The notes under the pieces are model-generated. The model searched no databases and was not told where the DNA came from. It saw only the letters and a list, made by a program, of their open reading frames with translations. Of a stretch of 64,000 nucleotides of DNA, positions 1 to 16,356 are shown piece after piece. Both the position numbers and the translations under genes were made by a program. The number at the start of each line of letters is the position of its first letter. Positions within the stretch are counted from its first letter, which is position 1. Source of the DNA: Blasia pusilla (Eukaryota > Marchantiophyta > Marchantiopsida > Blasiales); the NCBI GenBank assembly GCA_050084515.1, contig CM114274.1, positions 5,580,001 through 5,644,000 on the forward strand, read 5' to 3'.

Positions 1-3000
1 TCTATGTTGAGGGACACAAATTGTCTTGCGAGTGGCCAAAAATAGAGATTGAGAATGGCACAAAGGTCGGAAAGTATGACTGAAATGCAATGTATTCAGG
101 ACTCTTCACCATTATAGATCCGTGCTCCTTTCTATTAATGACTTAAGCAACCAAAATTGCATACGTTTCCACATTTCACTTACAAAGCGGGTGGGGGGGG
201 GGGGTAATTTTTTTATCTTAACTATTCATATTTTCATAGGTCATTCTAGAATGCCACATGAAAATCTGAACAGTCAAAATAAAAATATCGTACTTTAGCA
301 ATGTCATAGAAAAGTTCTGGAAATCCCAAATATTTGTAAAAAGACAAAATAATGTAACCACGTCGTGCATGCGTCTAGGTTTAAACTTTAAAATGGATAA
401 ATTCAAATAATCCAAAGTGGTTCTAAGAAAATGAGCGTTCCGTCTCTCTCTTACGACAGTCAGTCAATCAAAGAAAGCATTAATAGAGCCAATTTATTAT
501 GGAGCACGAATGCGTTTGCATGAAATTATTAAGTTTTCTCTCCTATAATTTTTGACTTTTGGAAAGACCATTCGAAAAGATTCTTTCTGGAAACATCTAA
601 TGCCTCATAAAGCCCCACAAAGAAGAGTGAATTCGAAGTAGTCTCTAAAATCCATGAGGTCACATTTCACTTTTGGAACATTCCAAAGGAATGAAAAAGT
701 CAAGGAATCATGAAAAGGGGAATTCCTCGTATTCCCCCATTTAGTTACCAACGGAATCGAACGACCAAGTAAATAATCTCGTTCGGGCAGGGACATGCTC
801 TAATTAAAAAAAAGTCAAACTTTAATTGACGCTAAACACGTACTAATAGCATGTGTTTCCTCGTTATGGTGTCTTAGAATATAGCCATGTAGGTTTGGTT
901 AGGGTTGAGGGAAGGGAAATGAGAACATCTCCAAATGTATCAAAAATGGTTTTTCCATAGATAGATAGATAGACTACATGGGCTTTGGCAAAATGGAGAC
1001 CTTAAATTGTTGATGGGAATCCAAGTTGGTGAGAATACTCTTATAACAAATACTAGCATCTAGCATTTTTTCATTATGAAGAAATTTTTAGTTCTTCTTG
1101 TTATCACTTAGTTAAATGCTCTTGTACACATGTCAATGTGAAGAGGTTTAAAAAAAGATTTCCTATCAACACGGAGGAAGACTTCTCAAAACCCGTCCTC
1201 TTTTAATAAGATAAATTATTTTCCAAGTTCTTTTAGGAAATGAGAGTGTAAGGACTTCTGGAATTTACTCGTGGGGGCTTTGAAAACCAAAATAACTCTT
1301 ATGAGTAGGAAAAAATCCCTTCAATTTTCTTCCCTTTTATAATTCGTCCTTATATGAAGGAAAATAAATCCATCTTAAGAGGTGGTGTGGATCGATAATT
1401 CATTTGGGGAAAGAATTGATCATGGTCACCACTTAGCTATAATTGCACCTTGTTTAAATATTTATGAGTGTAATCATAGGTCCAAGATTTTGTTCAACCA
1501 CTTCCCGTCTCCAAAAAATTATCTCCTGCTATTGGGGCGACTCAAAGCAGATTCCTACAAAGAATGGACGGGAAGAATCGATATCACCACCGTAAACTCC
1601 GAGGTCCGATTCCACGACTTGCGGTTAACCATTCAGCTTTGACGGGCTCTGTAAAATAAGACACCTCCAGCACATACCAGCAAAACCGGCGAGAACAGTC
1701 GCCTCTGATAGACCCGCGATTTTATTATGACGGGTCCCCGTAACAAGCTGCTACAATCCCCTATGGGAGCTCTTGTAGGGCTATCAAATGGTCCTTGGAG
1801 TCGCCCTATGAATCATGTATGGGCGAAGTTTGGGTGAAATTCTTTATATCTGGAATAAGTTGAGTTTGAGAATTACGTGTAATTACAACGTTATAAGAGG
1901 CACTTGAAAAATATGTGATTTCTTTGAATAAAATAAAATAAAACAAGAGAATGTGCGACAAAAAAATGGATGGATTGAACAAAGTTGGTGAAGAGCTTGG
2001 GTTTCTTGACGAAGAAGGGGGTTTCTCCCAAACTCCCTTAAAAATTACACTCCATATTTGGTTGTTGTTGTCAAAGCTAGGAACTAATTATACATTTACA
2101 TTCATGGTAGGAAATATTCTCAATTCCTTCTTGGTATAGGTTTTAACTAGGGCAAGGAAATAATAATTGGAATTCCTTTGTGAAAAAATAACGATTAGAA
2201 ATGTAAAAATTCCAAATTCCTATAATAAATAATTTCTTGGAAAAACATCAAGATTTTATATGAGATCATAAATTAGATACCAAATATGGTTTCGTTACGA
2301 GTGCCTACCATTCATTTCTTCCTCGACTATTTCTTTGCTCGTATTGATCCACAACTATCCCTCTCTTTGAAGATTTTAGCTCTTTAATTTCAGCCGAATT
2401 TATTATACTAGTTTTTTTTCCTTGGTTTTGCTAAATTCTTGATTTTGACCCGTGTTTGATGCTTCAATGGGCTTCTCTCCACGGTTCTTTTCTTCATTCA
2501 TGGATGGTTTTGAGCTTGTTGAAGGATACTACTCTATCATTGGAACACTTTATGTGATGTCCCTTGTTTTTTCATTTTGCTTCTTTGTTTGGCGTTTCCA
2601 AGGTGTTCCTTTATTTATTCATTCATTTTTTTCCTTAGTTTTTATTTGATTAATTTTTTTAGGAGGGTTTTTCCCTCACTAATTCCCAATGTGATGTTCC
2701 ACAATGCGATTTTGGGAGTTTAGGTCAAGATCAACTTACATGGATCATTTTCTGAAATTTTATCTCCGTGATGTAGGTGGGTTTTCCCCATGCTTTGTCT
2801 ATCATCATGGTGATGTTGATGGAGTTTTGAATTCTGTATTTTTTTTCTTTGGATAATGGTATGGGATGCAGTGCTAAATGCTTTTCTTGTGGCAAAGGCA
2901 ATGTGAATTTTTGCTCTAATCTTGAGCCGAAGAAAACTTGCATTGTCTTTTAGATGGTATTCCGAAGAGTGAAGAACTCAAAGAGGAATAATCTTATGTA

Positions 3001-4979
3001 ACCTAGTCTTGTTATGTGATGAGTACGGGGATTTCCTCCTCCTCAACCATATCATTGCTACCACAAACTTCAAAAATTTAATGTGGCCTCCTTATTGCTA
3101 AAAAACCTTCCAAAAAATCTTGTTTCTACTTGGATTGCCTTCCTATTTCACAAAATTTGCGCATTCACAAGATTACTAAGCCAATGAAGTTTAGAACCAA
3201 TTAAGGTTCTAATCCCTTAATATCACAACCATGCATGTGTGTGGATGTTTGAGATCTTAGTTATGTTCATCGTATCAAAAAAAAATCTGAACTATATTAA
3301 AAGAGGACATATTCTTGGCTCCAATCTATCTCACTGTGTATTACATGTCCACTCCCTCCTTTCCCATGTTGACATGCGTACTTCTTTTGCATGTCAACAC
3401 ATATTTTCCTAGTTCTCGTTTCCATAAAAAAAACTCATATGCTTCATTTGATTTGTCTGATAGGAATTTTTTTCAATGATTGTGTGCATCTATATTGCAA
3501 TGGGAGGAGGGGGGCTACATTTTTTTAGTTCTTCTCCTATCGAAGTGAAGCTCTTCTTGGAAAAGAAAGCCCCTTCGAAATATTGGTTCATAAAATAAAT
3601 AAATTCTCCCTCCATTCCATCCAATCCTCATCTTTCTATACACCAAAAAAGGTTGCGCAATTGCGATGGATTCTCTGTATGTCCCATAGCCCAATAGATG
3701 AAGATTGAGTGAGTGAACTTTTCATTTCCATCCATCCGACCTTCGGGCGAAAGTTTTCGAACTCAAGTTGAAACTTTCTGCATGTGATAATAATTTCATG
3801 TGATAGGGTGACATGGATGAGCGACTGACTAAAGAGGCAATCTATGAATGATTCATTTAGAACACAATCAATCATTGTAGGATTTGGAGAGGTGAAGAAA
3901 TTAGAATGACATTGACAAGTGACTTATGGATTCAAGAGGAATGCCTCTATGATTCACTCAACATACAATCAATAGTTTAGTATTGTCGAATTTGAAGAAG
4001 TTAGGGCGCGCCAAAGATAGGAGATTTGGGCATCCGGATACAAAACTGAGAAGGCAAGGTTATCTTGAAGAGAGGTGCCTACTTTCCAACTAGATGACAA
4101 ATTTAGAATCATCATTAACATTGCAAATTGGAGCATCTTGGCTAGTTTGTCCAACTTTGACAACTCCCCACTTTAGGCTCATGTTGTTATGCTTTTAATA
4201 GAGTAGTTCGGCTATGGTTTGGTTTCTTTCAACCAAGTGTGCACATTTAGTTGGATCTACATGATGTTTACTATACTTTTATATATACATTTGTGTTCCT
4301 TTGACTTGGTGTGCCCAACACAATTCTTTGTGAAAGAACTAAGCATTTGGGTCTAGATAATAAACTTGAATACTTTTGAAATGTGCCCCTTTGGGAAAGT
4401 GGGAGCTGATGGCATGAGTCTCACTTTGTTAAGAGGTTCATTGCATGTGGTCCTATACTTTTGGGAGTTGGTAATCTTTTTCATTTAGTTGCTCCTCGTA
4501 AAATTTGTCAAATTAATCTGTATCTGCTTAATCTGAGCAGATCTGACTCTACACAGCTTACCAAAGCAACTCACGCCGATCCCAGATTGGATGTGACCGA
4601 CATGGTAAGGTCACATCCAAAGTTGTCATGAAAAACATTGCTAAAGATCGATATTCTTCTAGTCTGAGACTTCAATCAGAGACTGAATTGCAATCGTTAA
4701 TTTTGACCTCAAAATGTTCACAGATTTAGGAGATTTGTGAGTTTGAACTAGACTTGCGAGCAGCACCTTGTTTCATTGCAAATGCTATTTGATAGTGCCA
4801 CAACATGCCACGAGTAGAATGCTTTAATAAGGCTAGGAGCTCCCAGTTGGATGCATGTGACTGGTAAGCAGATCTATATATGAAAGTTTAAAATTGACAT
4901 ACAGTAGCCAACAGGTTCAGAGCTGAAAGTGTGCATTGAAAAGCTAAAATTGAATAAATGTATGTAGAGATGCCTCATA
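1..4979. other. AT-rich intergenic DNA, no supported gene
   Basis: Only short open frames (under about 90 codons, several starting at non-ATG codons) occur on either strand, and none has recognisable domains or coding-like composition. A G-run lies near 190-204 and a short (ATAG)n near 957-973. I see no gene here. Confidence 0.7.
3286..3412 (+). mobile_element. possible very short Helitron-like remnant
   Basis: A stretch starting TCTGAACTATATTAAAAGAG ends in an 11-bp inverted repeat (3367-3377 with 3389-3399, TGTTGACATGC) followed 9 bases later by CTAG|T at 3409-3412. A subterminal hairpin followed by CTRR and a host T is the Helitron 3' signature. The 5' end is a poor match, so this is tentative. 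Confidence 0.25.
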
Positions 4980-5045
4980 GTATGTCACTCCTCATAGTAC
5001 GACAACTCAACCAAGTTACTGTTTACTCAGGAAACTGATAGCACA

Positions 5046-5830
5046 CTCAAACCCTTTCTTCTACAAGATTCTTGATTAGTTACGCAGCTGCACCAATATT
5101 TGTGCTTGGAAGTGCACGCCTGTGCAGTAATTAAGGTTTAGGCTCTCCAAGGCATAACGGACATGCCTTCAAGGCACAATAAGAACACTCATGCGTTTAA
5201 CCACATGAATGTTGATCACTACTGAACAATAGGACAGAGCTGCAACCTTCGTCGCTCTGCTCAACTTGACCAGTGGAGGTTTGAATCCTCCAAAGCATAA
5301 TGAAGATGCCGTCACCACACAGCAAGAACACTCAACCTTTCATCCACTCATCAGCTCACATATCCCACCTGATTTCTTCAGACAACAGTTGTGGGGCAAC
5401 ACACTTCCGAGGCTCCCTCACTTCGACCAGATGACGCCTAGTTCATCAAAGCATTTTGAGTATGCAATGAAGCAAACTGTGAGGAGACTCAAACCTTTCA
5501 TCCACACAAATCTTGGTCACTCACACGGCTGGAGACTTTCTTCTGAGAACAAAAGTGCAGCACACTTCAAAACTCCCCTCACCTTGACTAGTGGAGGGTT
5601 ATGTTATCCTAAGCTTAGTGAAAATGCACTCAACAAACTGCAAGGGCACCCGAACCCTTTACCCACATCAGTGTTGATTGGTTTGCCGGCTAAGCTATTT
5701 CTTCAGGGAGAGGATAGTGGACTTCCAAGCATAATGAACATGTACGCAAGAGACTGTAAGAACAATTGAACCTTTTATCCGCAGGAGTCTTGATCCGTTC
5801 TCACAGCTGCACTGCTTCTCCAGAGTACGA
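5046..5830. repeat. degenerate tandem repeat, about 6 units of 115-160 bp
   Basis: The core phrase resembling CACTCAAACCTTTCATCCAC followed by TTGATCACT recurs near 5046, 5187, 5327, 5485, 5645 and 5761. Between the cores lies a second shared phrase close to CCAAAGCATAATGAAGATGC. Spacing is about 115-160 bp and the copies are well diverged. The 167-codon open frame at 5266-5769 and its neighbours are explained by this repeat rather than by a gene. It lies just past the 3' end of threonine synthase. Confidence 0.6.
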
Positions 5831-6275
5831 AAGAGCATACCAGTGGTGCCTTATGTTCTTCAAACCTCAGGAAATACAAGTACAAAGATGTCTAAAGAAT
5901 TTTCAGCTGATTTTCAGGTACCTATCAACTGGTCTCTCTCTAAGCAGTGGGTGCACCAGTTGGCTCTTCACCACTACTATCCGACCTGCCGAGTTCAAAA
6001 GATGAACAGCTCCAGAGCTTCAGGATCCTACCCCAAACTCCACAAAGGTGTGCAGCAAATTGTCTAAAAAACAGCGGCCAAACAGGACCAGGAATGGCCC
6101 ACCTTCGACGACTGGACTATCTCAATTCCATATTACTTTCCGTCAACACCCGGAACAATTCAGTGGACCCCCTCACTCCACCTCACTCTAGGCTATCGTT
6201 CAGCAAAATGATCTTTCCAACGACAGTTTCTACAAGCATTACTATTCATCTCCCAGTTGGATCGACAAACACTCC

Positions 6276-9030
<2,755 letters not shown>

Positions 9031-12000
9031 ATGGAACCTGATTTGCTTGAGGACTGGCTTCGCGTTGCCAGTTCTCCTTCCTCCTCCTCCTCATCTACTG
9101 TTACTGCTACTGCCCCGGCCCTCGGGTCACCGTCCGGATTTGCAGCGAGCGCTGTAGTGCAAGCGTGGGCTGAAATTCGAACGTGCGTCCAGCAGAAATC
9201 GGTGACAGCTTCTCAGCGCGCAGCGTTCGAACTTCTGAACCGGCATCGTCGGTCCCTCCACTATGCAGAGTCTCAAGCTAAGCTCCTCTTGGCCGTGATT
9301 TCTGAGGTGAAATCCAGCGATGCGGAATTGCTAGGCTATGCACGCAGGTTCGCCGTATTAGGTATTCTGACATGGATTCGAAAATCCTACCAGGGAACTG
9401 TGAGCAATCCAGCTTCTTTGAAGCTGACTCCGGACTATCTTTCCTCTGTGGTGAAGAGCGCATGTGAGGCCATGAGGGATTTTCCTGCCTCAGACGTTTA
9501 CGCTTGTGAGGTGATCCTCCTGCTAGGTACCGTGTCCAGCTTGACTATGGTTTCACAGGCTCTGAGATTAGACTGCTTGAATGTTGTTGCACTCGAGCTG
9601 CACGTTCGCAGGAATGCGATTAATCGGGGGGCAATTGCAGAGGCTATTGCTGGTGCCGGATATGCCATGGGTGTGTCTCAGGAGCAGCATCTTGTTCCTA
9701 TCCTCAGGGCTTTGCTGCAGTTGTGGACGCCCCTCCCAGGCGCTGCCACAATGACAGAATTTTCAGAGAAATCAGAGATCGTTGTGAAAGCAGGCATGAG
9801 CTCCTCCCCCAAGCAAGAAATGGAGAATCGTGTGCTGAACGACAGCCTCATGCTTCTGCATTTGATGGACTACCTGGGCTCATTGTTCATTTCTAGACAG
9901 GGAGCACAACTGGAGCTTCTGCTGGAGGAATTGCTCAGGGTTCCACTGGATTCAACGGGGTGTGAGATGCAGTGTGCTGCCATCATGGTCACTACTGGAC
10001 TCTTGCGGAGCTTATATCGTTGGGTTCAAACTACTGCAAATCGGGACCTTCCTGGTCTTCTAAATCACAATTGGGAGGGATTCGTGGCAAATCTAGAAAG
10101 CCTCATGTTCAGAATATGCGAGCAAGCACTTGCTCCCAATGTGATCGTGACCCATTCCAGTGCTAGTAACACTCTTCAAGGAGCTGACAGACCAAACTCG
10201 CCCATGCGGGCAGAAACAATGCAATTGCTAAGAAGTATTGGTATTGCATTGTCGCGCTGCCGAGGTCTCCCTGCACATTCTGGCGTACTGCGCTGTTTGC
10301 AGTCATGCATTTTTTACGATGTTCTACATCTTGATGGTGTTTACTCAAGACTCTTAGCTGATGTGATCAGCTTATCGCCTGGGGCAGGACAACATCCAAG
10401 ACCCAGCTTGTCACACGGAGAGGGACAGTCGGAAGAACAAAATGGAAGGGAGGTGGATGCAGGTCTGATCACGTTTCAACTGCATGTGGAGAGTTTCATA
10501 TTTCAGGAAGTGGGAGCTTTAGTCAGAGCTATGTGTGATCAATATCGGAGGAGCACAGATGATGAACAACGGCGAGCTGAGCAATCCATCTCAGAGTTTG
10601 CAAGAAAGTTGTATGCTAATCATCGTGTCTTTGTTGTGACCTCGCGGAAGTCTGCAAACTCTGGGTGGTCACAATATGGGCAGACTCTGGAGAAGGTTCT
10701 CGACGCAGCTTTCCTGACTGTGGTAGTCTTCTTTTCAGTGGCGGTGAGGCAAGATGCAATTGGAGGCAACAGCAAGTTGGAATCAGAGCTCGCAGCGCTA
10801 GCCTTAGATTCATTCTCTTGTGTGGAGTATTTTCGACATGTCCAGTTGATGGAGTATGGCAAGGTTATCAAACGATCGGTTGCTCGAATATCTGATTCTG
10901 GAGCTGGATCTCTTGCTTTTATCCTCATGTTCCCATCTTATCATGAGATCATCCAGCAGCCTGGTACCTTCTCCTTCTCCCTAACTTGCTCAAACAGTAT
11001 TGAGATCTTGCTGCCTTCTACATACTTGCAGATCAACACGTCCGCTATCACGAGTGGTTTCTGAGAACCTTCTTGGGTGCAGGCATGGATTGTTGAACGA
11101 TGTGATGCTCTAAAGTTAACAATAGCAACCACCATACAGAGCTGTTTCAGTGCACTCTCGCTTATGATATCAGTGTATTCTACTCATGATTCAAAGTTTG
11201 GCTTGCCCATAACACCCCTGGGGACTTGGTCAAGCTCATGTGCAGGCCCATTTCAATTGAACCTTGCTTACTCCTGGGTCGAGGACGAAGTTCAGGCAGC
11301 ACGAGTCCTATTCTACTTCAGAGTGTTGCCACTGTCCTTGGACAAGCTTCCAGACGCTACCTTTGCAGCACAAGTTGCGCCGACACTATTTTTGTATCCC
11401 CTCTTTCGTATAGGTTATTAATTTAGGGTGTGGTGAACAGAGTAGTATCATTTGAAGAGTCTGATCAATTTTGGGTTATATATGGTCTTGGTTGGTGCCA
11501 GGATTTCAGTAGTTTGAACCTTTGGTTGTGCTTTGTGTGCCTAGACATGTAAGCTCGTTTGGGTGATCAATGGATGACTATCAACCCTTCAAGAAAAGTG
11601 TAGATTGTAATTCAGTTGGGAAGTTTGCTCTCCGATCAGTTGATAATGCCTTAACAAGGCCTCAGGTACTTGCAGCATCCTTTGGAAGCTATGACCAAGG
11701 CTTCACATGGACTGTTTGGGGCTTTCTTATCTTCAGGTGCAAAACCTGAGTCGATGGCGAAGATAAATCTGAAAGATCCGAAATTTCCGGACATTCCCGG
11801 AATTGATCCCAAGCCAGACATGAAACTCAGAGAGCAAATGGTGGTATTGTACATTCAGAGAGCACTAGAGGTATTGAGTGATGAAGAATGTTCGGAAGAA
11901 GGTTACTTGCATCTGATCTGTTTTGATCTATATCTTGATAAGCTGTCACCGGGCCTCTCAAGTTGTACATCATAGGGCTGGATCTTCCACGGGATACTGA

Positions 12001-13188
12001 AGGAAAGTGAAACTATTTTCTGCAGACATTTCCAGGCGCGACGCCTTTCCAAGGGCTTGTTACGGGCATTGGTGCAATTGCTCGAAATTTGCCTCCAGGC
12101 AGTCCAGCAACTGTTTACTGCATGGCTTGCTTAGTGGACAAAGCTGCAAATCTTTTCAAAATGGAGTACGACCTGAAAAATGGAGTCAATCCTGGAAGCA
12201 ACTCAACTTGGACAGATGTGGGAGGAGAGACCAGTGATCAGCAGAGGAAAATAGTCCTTGAGGAGATGGTAGCAGCCCAAAAGCTCCAAATTTTACTATT
12301 GCACCTGATTCTAATAGTTGACTTACAGGTACTCCGTCCTCTTATTGTTTAATCTCGTCATGATCTTTTGTTGTTCCACACTTTAACCTGTTGCAAGATC
12401 TTCACTCGATGGAATTTATACTTTAATACTAACGTGAATGACGTTTTTTGCCCCCTCTTCCACTGATAAATCCTGCTACTACTGCAATACCCCACAGCCG
12501 TGTTAAAGCCAGGGAATTTTTATCTGCTTCAGAATTGTTAGAAACCGGTTGTGCAAGTGCTTGAAATATGTTTAGTGCATGTCAGGAGTGATATGTAGTG
12601 TGCATGCAGAGTAACTAGAAGCCCTATACCAACTGACTGTGCACCTGGTGTGGTTGACAGGTACTTCCTGAACTGCTAAAGCTGGTTGCAAATCTTCTAT
12701 TTGGTCTGCCTCCAAAACTCCGGAGTGCAGCTTTGACAGATGTGTTTGATATTGTTGCCAGCAGTGATGACTACACTCGCAAACCTTTACTTGTACCATG
12801 GCTTCAATCCCTCTCCTTCCTGGCATACCACAGAGAACATCTGCTGGAAAATTCACAAACATTAAATCAAAATAGTACTGAGGAGACTTGCTCAAGCAAG
12901 ACAGTACGGGTATCAAGCAGCTTGACAAACACAACCTCCGATGTACATAATGTTAGCACCAGTGAAAGCACAATGGGTCCACAGAGGCGGTCGGGGAACC
13001 CTGACATCACAGACAGAATTCAGGTTAAAGAAAAGTCCAGTAAACTTGAGAGTATCATTAATGAAGAAAAGAATGTAGTAGATACGGAACTCAATGATAC
13101 AAATGTCCGAACCTCAAACACAAGTACTCATTCAGAGAATGGTGACAATGATCTCAACCAAGGTCTGTCCTTAAGGTCAAACTTATGA
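9031..13188 (+). CDS. large conserved-looking plant protein of unassigned function, 5 exons
   Basis: Proposed exons are 9031-10963, 11032-11393, 11666-11870, 12026-12328 and 12661-13188, all with GT-AG borders. Their lengths sum to a multiple of three (1,109 codons plus stop) only if one base in the GGG run at 11075-11077 is ignored. Without that correction the frame of exon 2 breaks there. The protein is mostly helical and Leu-rich with no obvious motif, compatible with a HEAT/ARM-like scaffold. The N-terminus is Ser-rich; the last 120 residues are Ser/Thr/Asn-rich and probably disordered. Conserved-looking blocks include DEVQAARVLFYFRVLP, TPFQGLVTGIGAIARNLP and RKPLLVPWLQSL. I recall similar uncharacterised single-copy plant proteins but cannot name the family with confidence. 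The region before 11077 and the exact exon 2 structure are the least certain parts. Confidence 0.7.
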
Positions 13189-13993
13189 TGTGGATTGTGA
13201 TTCAACCTTGGAATTTGCAGGAAATGTAAATTTGTGCAAGAGTTGCCCACAATCATTGTAAGTTCTCAGCTATTCTCAAAGGGAACCCAGCACTGATTAA
13301 AAATGCCAAAATTTGCCTAAACCCTAAACCAGACTTTCCAGCACTCAGATTGTGCACAAAATCCCAGCTCTCTTGTCCAAGGGGATAACCCCAATCCCCA
13401 ACTCATTGCTTTTCTGAAATCCAATATTTGTTTTTGATGGCCCAAATGGCTTTATTTAGTTGGAAGGAGGAGAGTGATTGTTGGCCATGATGTTCTCTAA
13501 AGAGTTGTCCCATGCTTTTGCGAATGCTCATCAATGGTTGTGTAAGTCAATTAGGTCATAGAACACGAACAAGACTCAACAATGGAGGTTTTTAAGGAAA
13601 CAGAAAGTGGATAATCAAGACCATGGGATACTATTGTCAACATTAGTTCTTAAGCTGGTTTTTGCACATGGAGTGTTTTCCTCCATTCCTTGAATTGATG
13701 AATTGAAATGACATAAATTCACAGTAGAATAGAATTTTGCACCAAAAAGTTCATGCCGAGGTGCACATTGCTATAGTTGAGAAGGTGTAGCAAGTTATGA
13801 TAGTCACAATAAACACACACAAAAAATACTCGTATCATGTTTAGCATGACTTAAATTACGGATCCTCTGTGAGTCTTCGGATTATCTTCTTACACATGCA
13901 AAGCAATTGTCATTCACTTGTAAAATATTTACAAGGAACTCATAATGAAAAAAATGTATTTTGTGAGTAATAAGTTACATGTGTGACACAAGT
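13189..13993. other. 3' flank and intergenic DNA, no gene seen
   Basis: This follows the stop codon of the preceding gene and probably includes its 3' UTR. It has a short telomere-like CCTAAACCCTAAACC at about 13316. No open frame worth reporting is present. Confidence 0.6.
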
Positions 13994-14215
13994 TATTATC
14001 GAGCAAAAGTAGAGAGTGTGGCGTACTACAGGTGTTATATGTATGGTTAACAGTAGAGAGGTCAAGAGTGACATGTTGGCTTCCCTTACTCACTTGCGTT
14101 ACATGTCACCTTCTAGGGGCTTTCTTGAGATCTTGGTTTCTTGATCGTCTTAGATTATCTTGTGATTTGTGCGCACATGTCACTTTGTTGGAGCCTTGGG
14201 GTAAGGGGAGGGGTA
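13994..14215. repeat. left copy of a diverged direct repeat (old LTR candidate)
   Basis: Shares a run of matches with 16817-17045, best at AGAGTGACATGTTGGC followed by TCCCTT, then CTAGGGGCTTTCTTGAG against TTAGGAGCTTTCTTAGG, then TTGGAGCC. Similarity is roughly two thirds over 220 bp by eye. The pair could be old LTRs of a 3-kb element or a segmental duplication. Confidence 0.45.
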
Positions 14216-16106
14216 CAACTCAAGGAGAAGATTAGAGGGATTCATCTTTCTATAGTTAAGCATCATAACCACAAGGTAGGCCAAGGTGATCCCAACGATG
14301 CACTAGACTTGGATTCCGTCGTATGGATGATGGGCTTAGTTTGACTATTCTTTGATGATTCAAGTATCATGCAACTTTGGCGACACAAAAAAGTCTCAAA
14401 CTTAGTAGAGTGAGGTCTCAAGGAGGATCAAAAGCATGTGTGTAACAATAAGAACCAAGGGGAAAGTTTATATGAAGCATGAGGTCTATATGCATGCCAA
14501 AATGATGGAGAGAATATTAAAATATACACGAGGCCATGTGGTGCTTACAGAGCCAAGAAAATGGGACATGAGTATAGAAAATGGTCTCAACATGAAAATG
14601 GAACTTGAGTACAAAAAATTGCCTACTTAGGGACATAAGTAGGAAATTTGAAAAATTTTGGGGAAGAAGAGCGAGGGGGGAACGAAAGTATGTGTGTGGG
14701 GTTATTGGTGTGTGAGCATTGGAACATATGGGTATTGGACGAAAATCATTTTGTTTATCTAAGGTGGTGTTATGTCTGAGCGAGTGCAACACAAGTACCA
14801 CGATATATAGGGGATGCACATGATGCATTGTTGCTAGACTTTGTAAGGGAATAGTCTTGTTTTTATGGTATAAGGTTTGCAAATGGTATAAGTGGAACTA
14901 GATTGTGTTGTGGTTTGGGGGACGTTTGCACGAAGGTGAGTCTCAATATGAGATCGATGTTCTATTCTAGTAGAGGATATGCATCTCACTTCGAATTTTT
15001 GGATGGTGGACTCATGTGTGGTGTATCTCACTATGGAATATATGTAGGCTCAATATGAGTTAGCCAAATGGTAGAATTTTGTGTATGTCATGCTCTAGGG
15101 GTGGTTGTTGTTGGTGGCACTTGCCAAGTTGTTGGGTGAGTTGGTGAGGTGATGTCGCTACTAATGGTTGTGAAGTCAATCATCGAAAGTGCGTGTTGGC
15201 AGTGTGTGGTAGCTACAAATGGTTACATATGAGGCACCAAGCGGTTATTTTGGTCTTCTCTCAAATTTCTAAGAGGAGTTGTGACATAAGTAGTAGTAGT
15301 GGTTTTACATGGAGTGGGATGCAATATCGGTCATCCCCATTGAGTGTGGTGTTTGAAGAGGAGGTGATTGGAGATCCAGAGGTTACCAAGTGGTACCAAA
15401 GTGATGGTATTATCATGATGTTAAATGCTGACATGGTTGAAGTGTATGGGTACATGAGAGGCTAGAAATGATTTTCATGATTGGTTCGTACCATCAAGCT
15501 CCTGACTTCATTCAGAAATTTTACTTGTCGTATACATGATAGAGGACATGTAGTACCTTTATCTTTTCTCCCTTTATGGTATGGGTGAGCTTATTTGAGA
15601 ATGTGGAGGAGACGGGAATCGCCAACTATGGCGAGTTTATGGAGCGGAAATTCGATAATGGAGGCAATATTGGGGTAGCAACTATGAGTCCTGCATCTTA
15701 CTTGAGGACTATCATTGTGATGTTCAAGAGGAGTCCACTACAAATAGGAGGCAAATTTTTTTGGGGTGGTGGATGCTAGTACATAGCGGGGTAGGCATGT
15801 ACAACCTTAGTTCAACTTTACAATTGAGTTCTTCCAAGTGTTGGGGAAGAACTATTAGGGGCTCAGGACTAAGAAACTTCTGGGGTTTTAGGACTGTCAT
15901 GGACGATACATTGGCCATCTTTTTTAGGCTCAATAGGGATTGTATGCCCTCTAACATGTCATGTCTTTTATATTGGAGCGGTGAGTATCCACGTAGTATA
16001 TTAGGGAGGTTGGACGTTCCTAAAAGGTTGAGGAGGATCTTTTAAGGAGTAGGATAACGTGAATGAGCAATTTATCCCCCCAATTCTATGCTCATTTGAA
16101 ATTGTT
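14216..16106. other. repeat-derived DNA between the two diverged copies, no gene seen
   Basis: The stretch is T/G-rich on the plus strand with only short open frames such as 14517-14882 (minus) and 15193-15465 (plus). None has a recognisable domain. If the flanking copies are LTRs, this would be the body of a very old or non-coding element. Confidence 0.4.
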
Positions 16107-16140
16107 TTAAGGAACTTACCATCTTGGGTAAGTTCCTTAA
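16107..16140. repeat. perfect 14-bp inverted repeat, 6-base loop
   Basis: TTAAGGAACTTACC at 16107-16120 is exactly complementary to 16127-16140 around the loop ATCTTG. It is not followed by a T-run. No gene is nearby, so a terminator role is unsupported. Confidence 0.8.
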
Positions 16141-16257
16141 TTTTTTGCTTAGTTGCCTTTTCCTTTTTGAAAAGTGCCCCTTGAACTACTATCGTAGGTT
16201 AGGATTGAGAGGATGTCTTGTATGTAAAAGTCACCAAGAAGTGAGCTTCGGGAAGGG

Positions 16258-16260
<3 letters not shown>

Positions 16261-16353
<93 letters not shown>
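16261..16353. repeat. (GA)46 microsatellite
   Basis: An uninterrupted GA dinucleotide run of about 93 bases. It creates false Arg/Glu and Ser/Leu open frames on the two strands. Confidence 0.95.
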
Positions 16354-16356
<3 letters not shown>

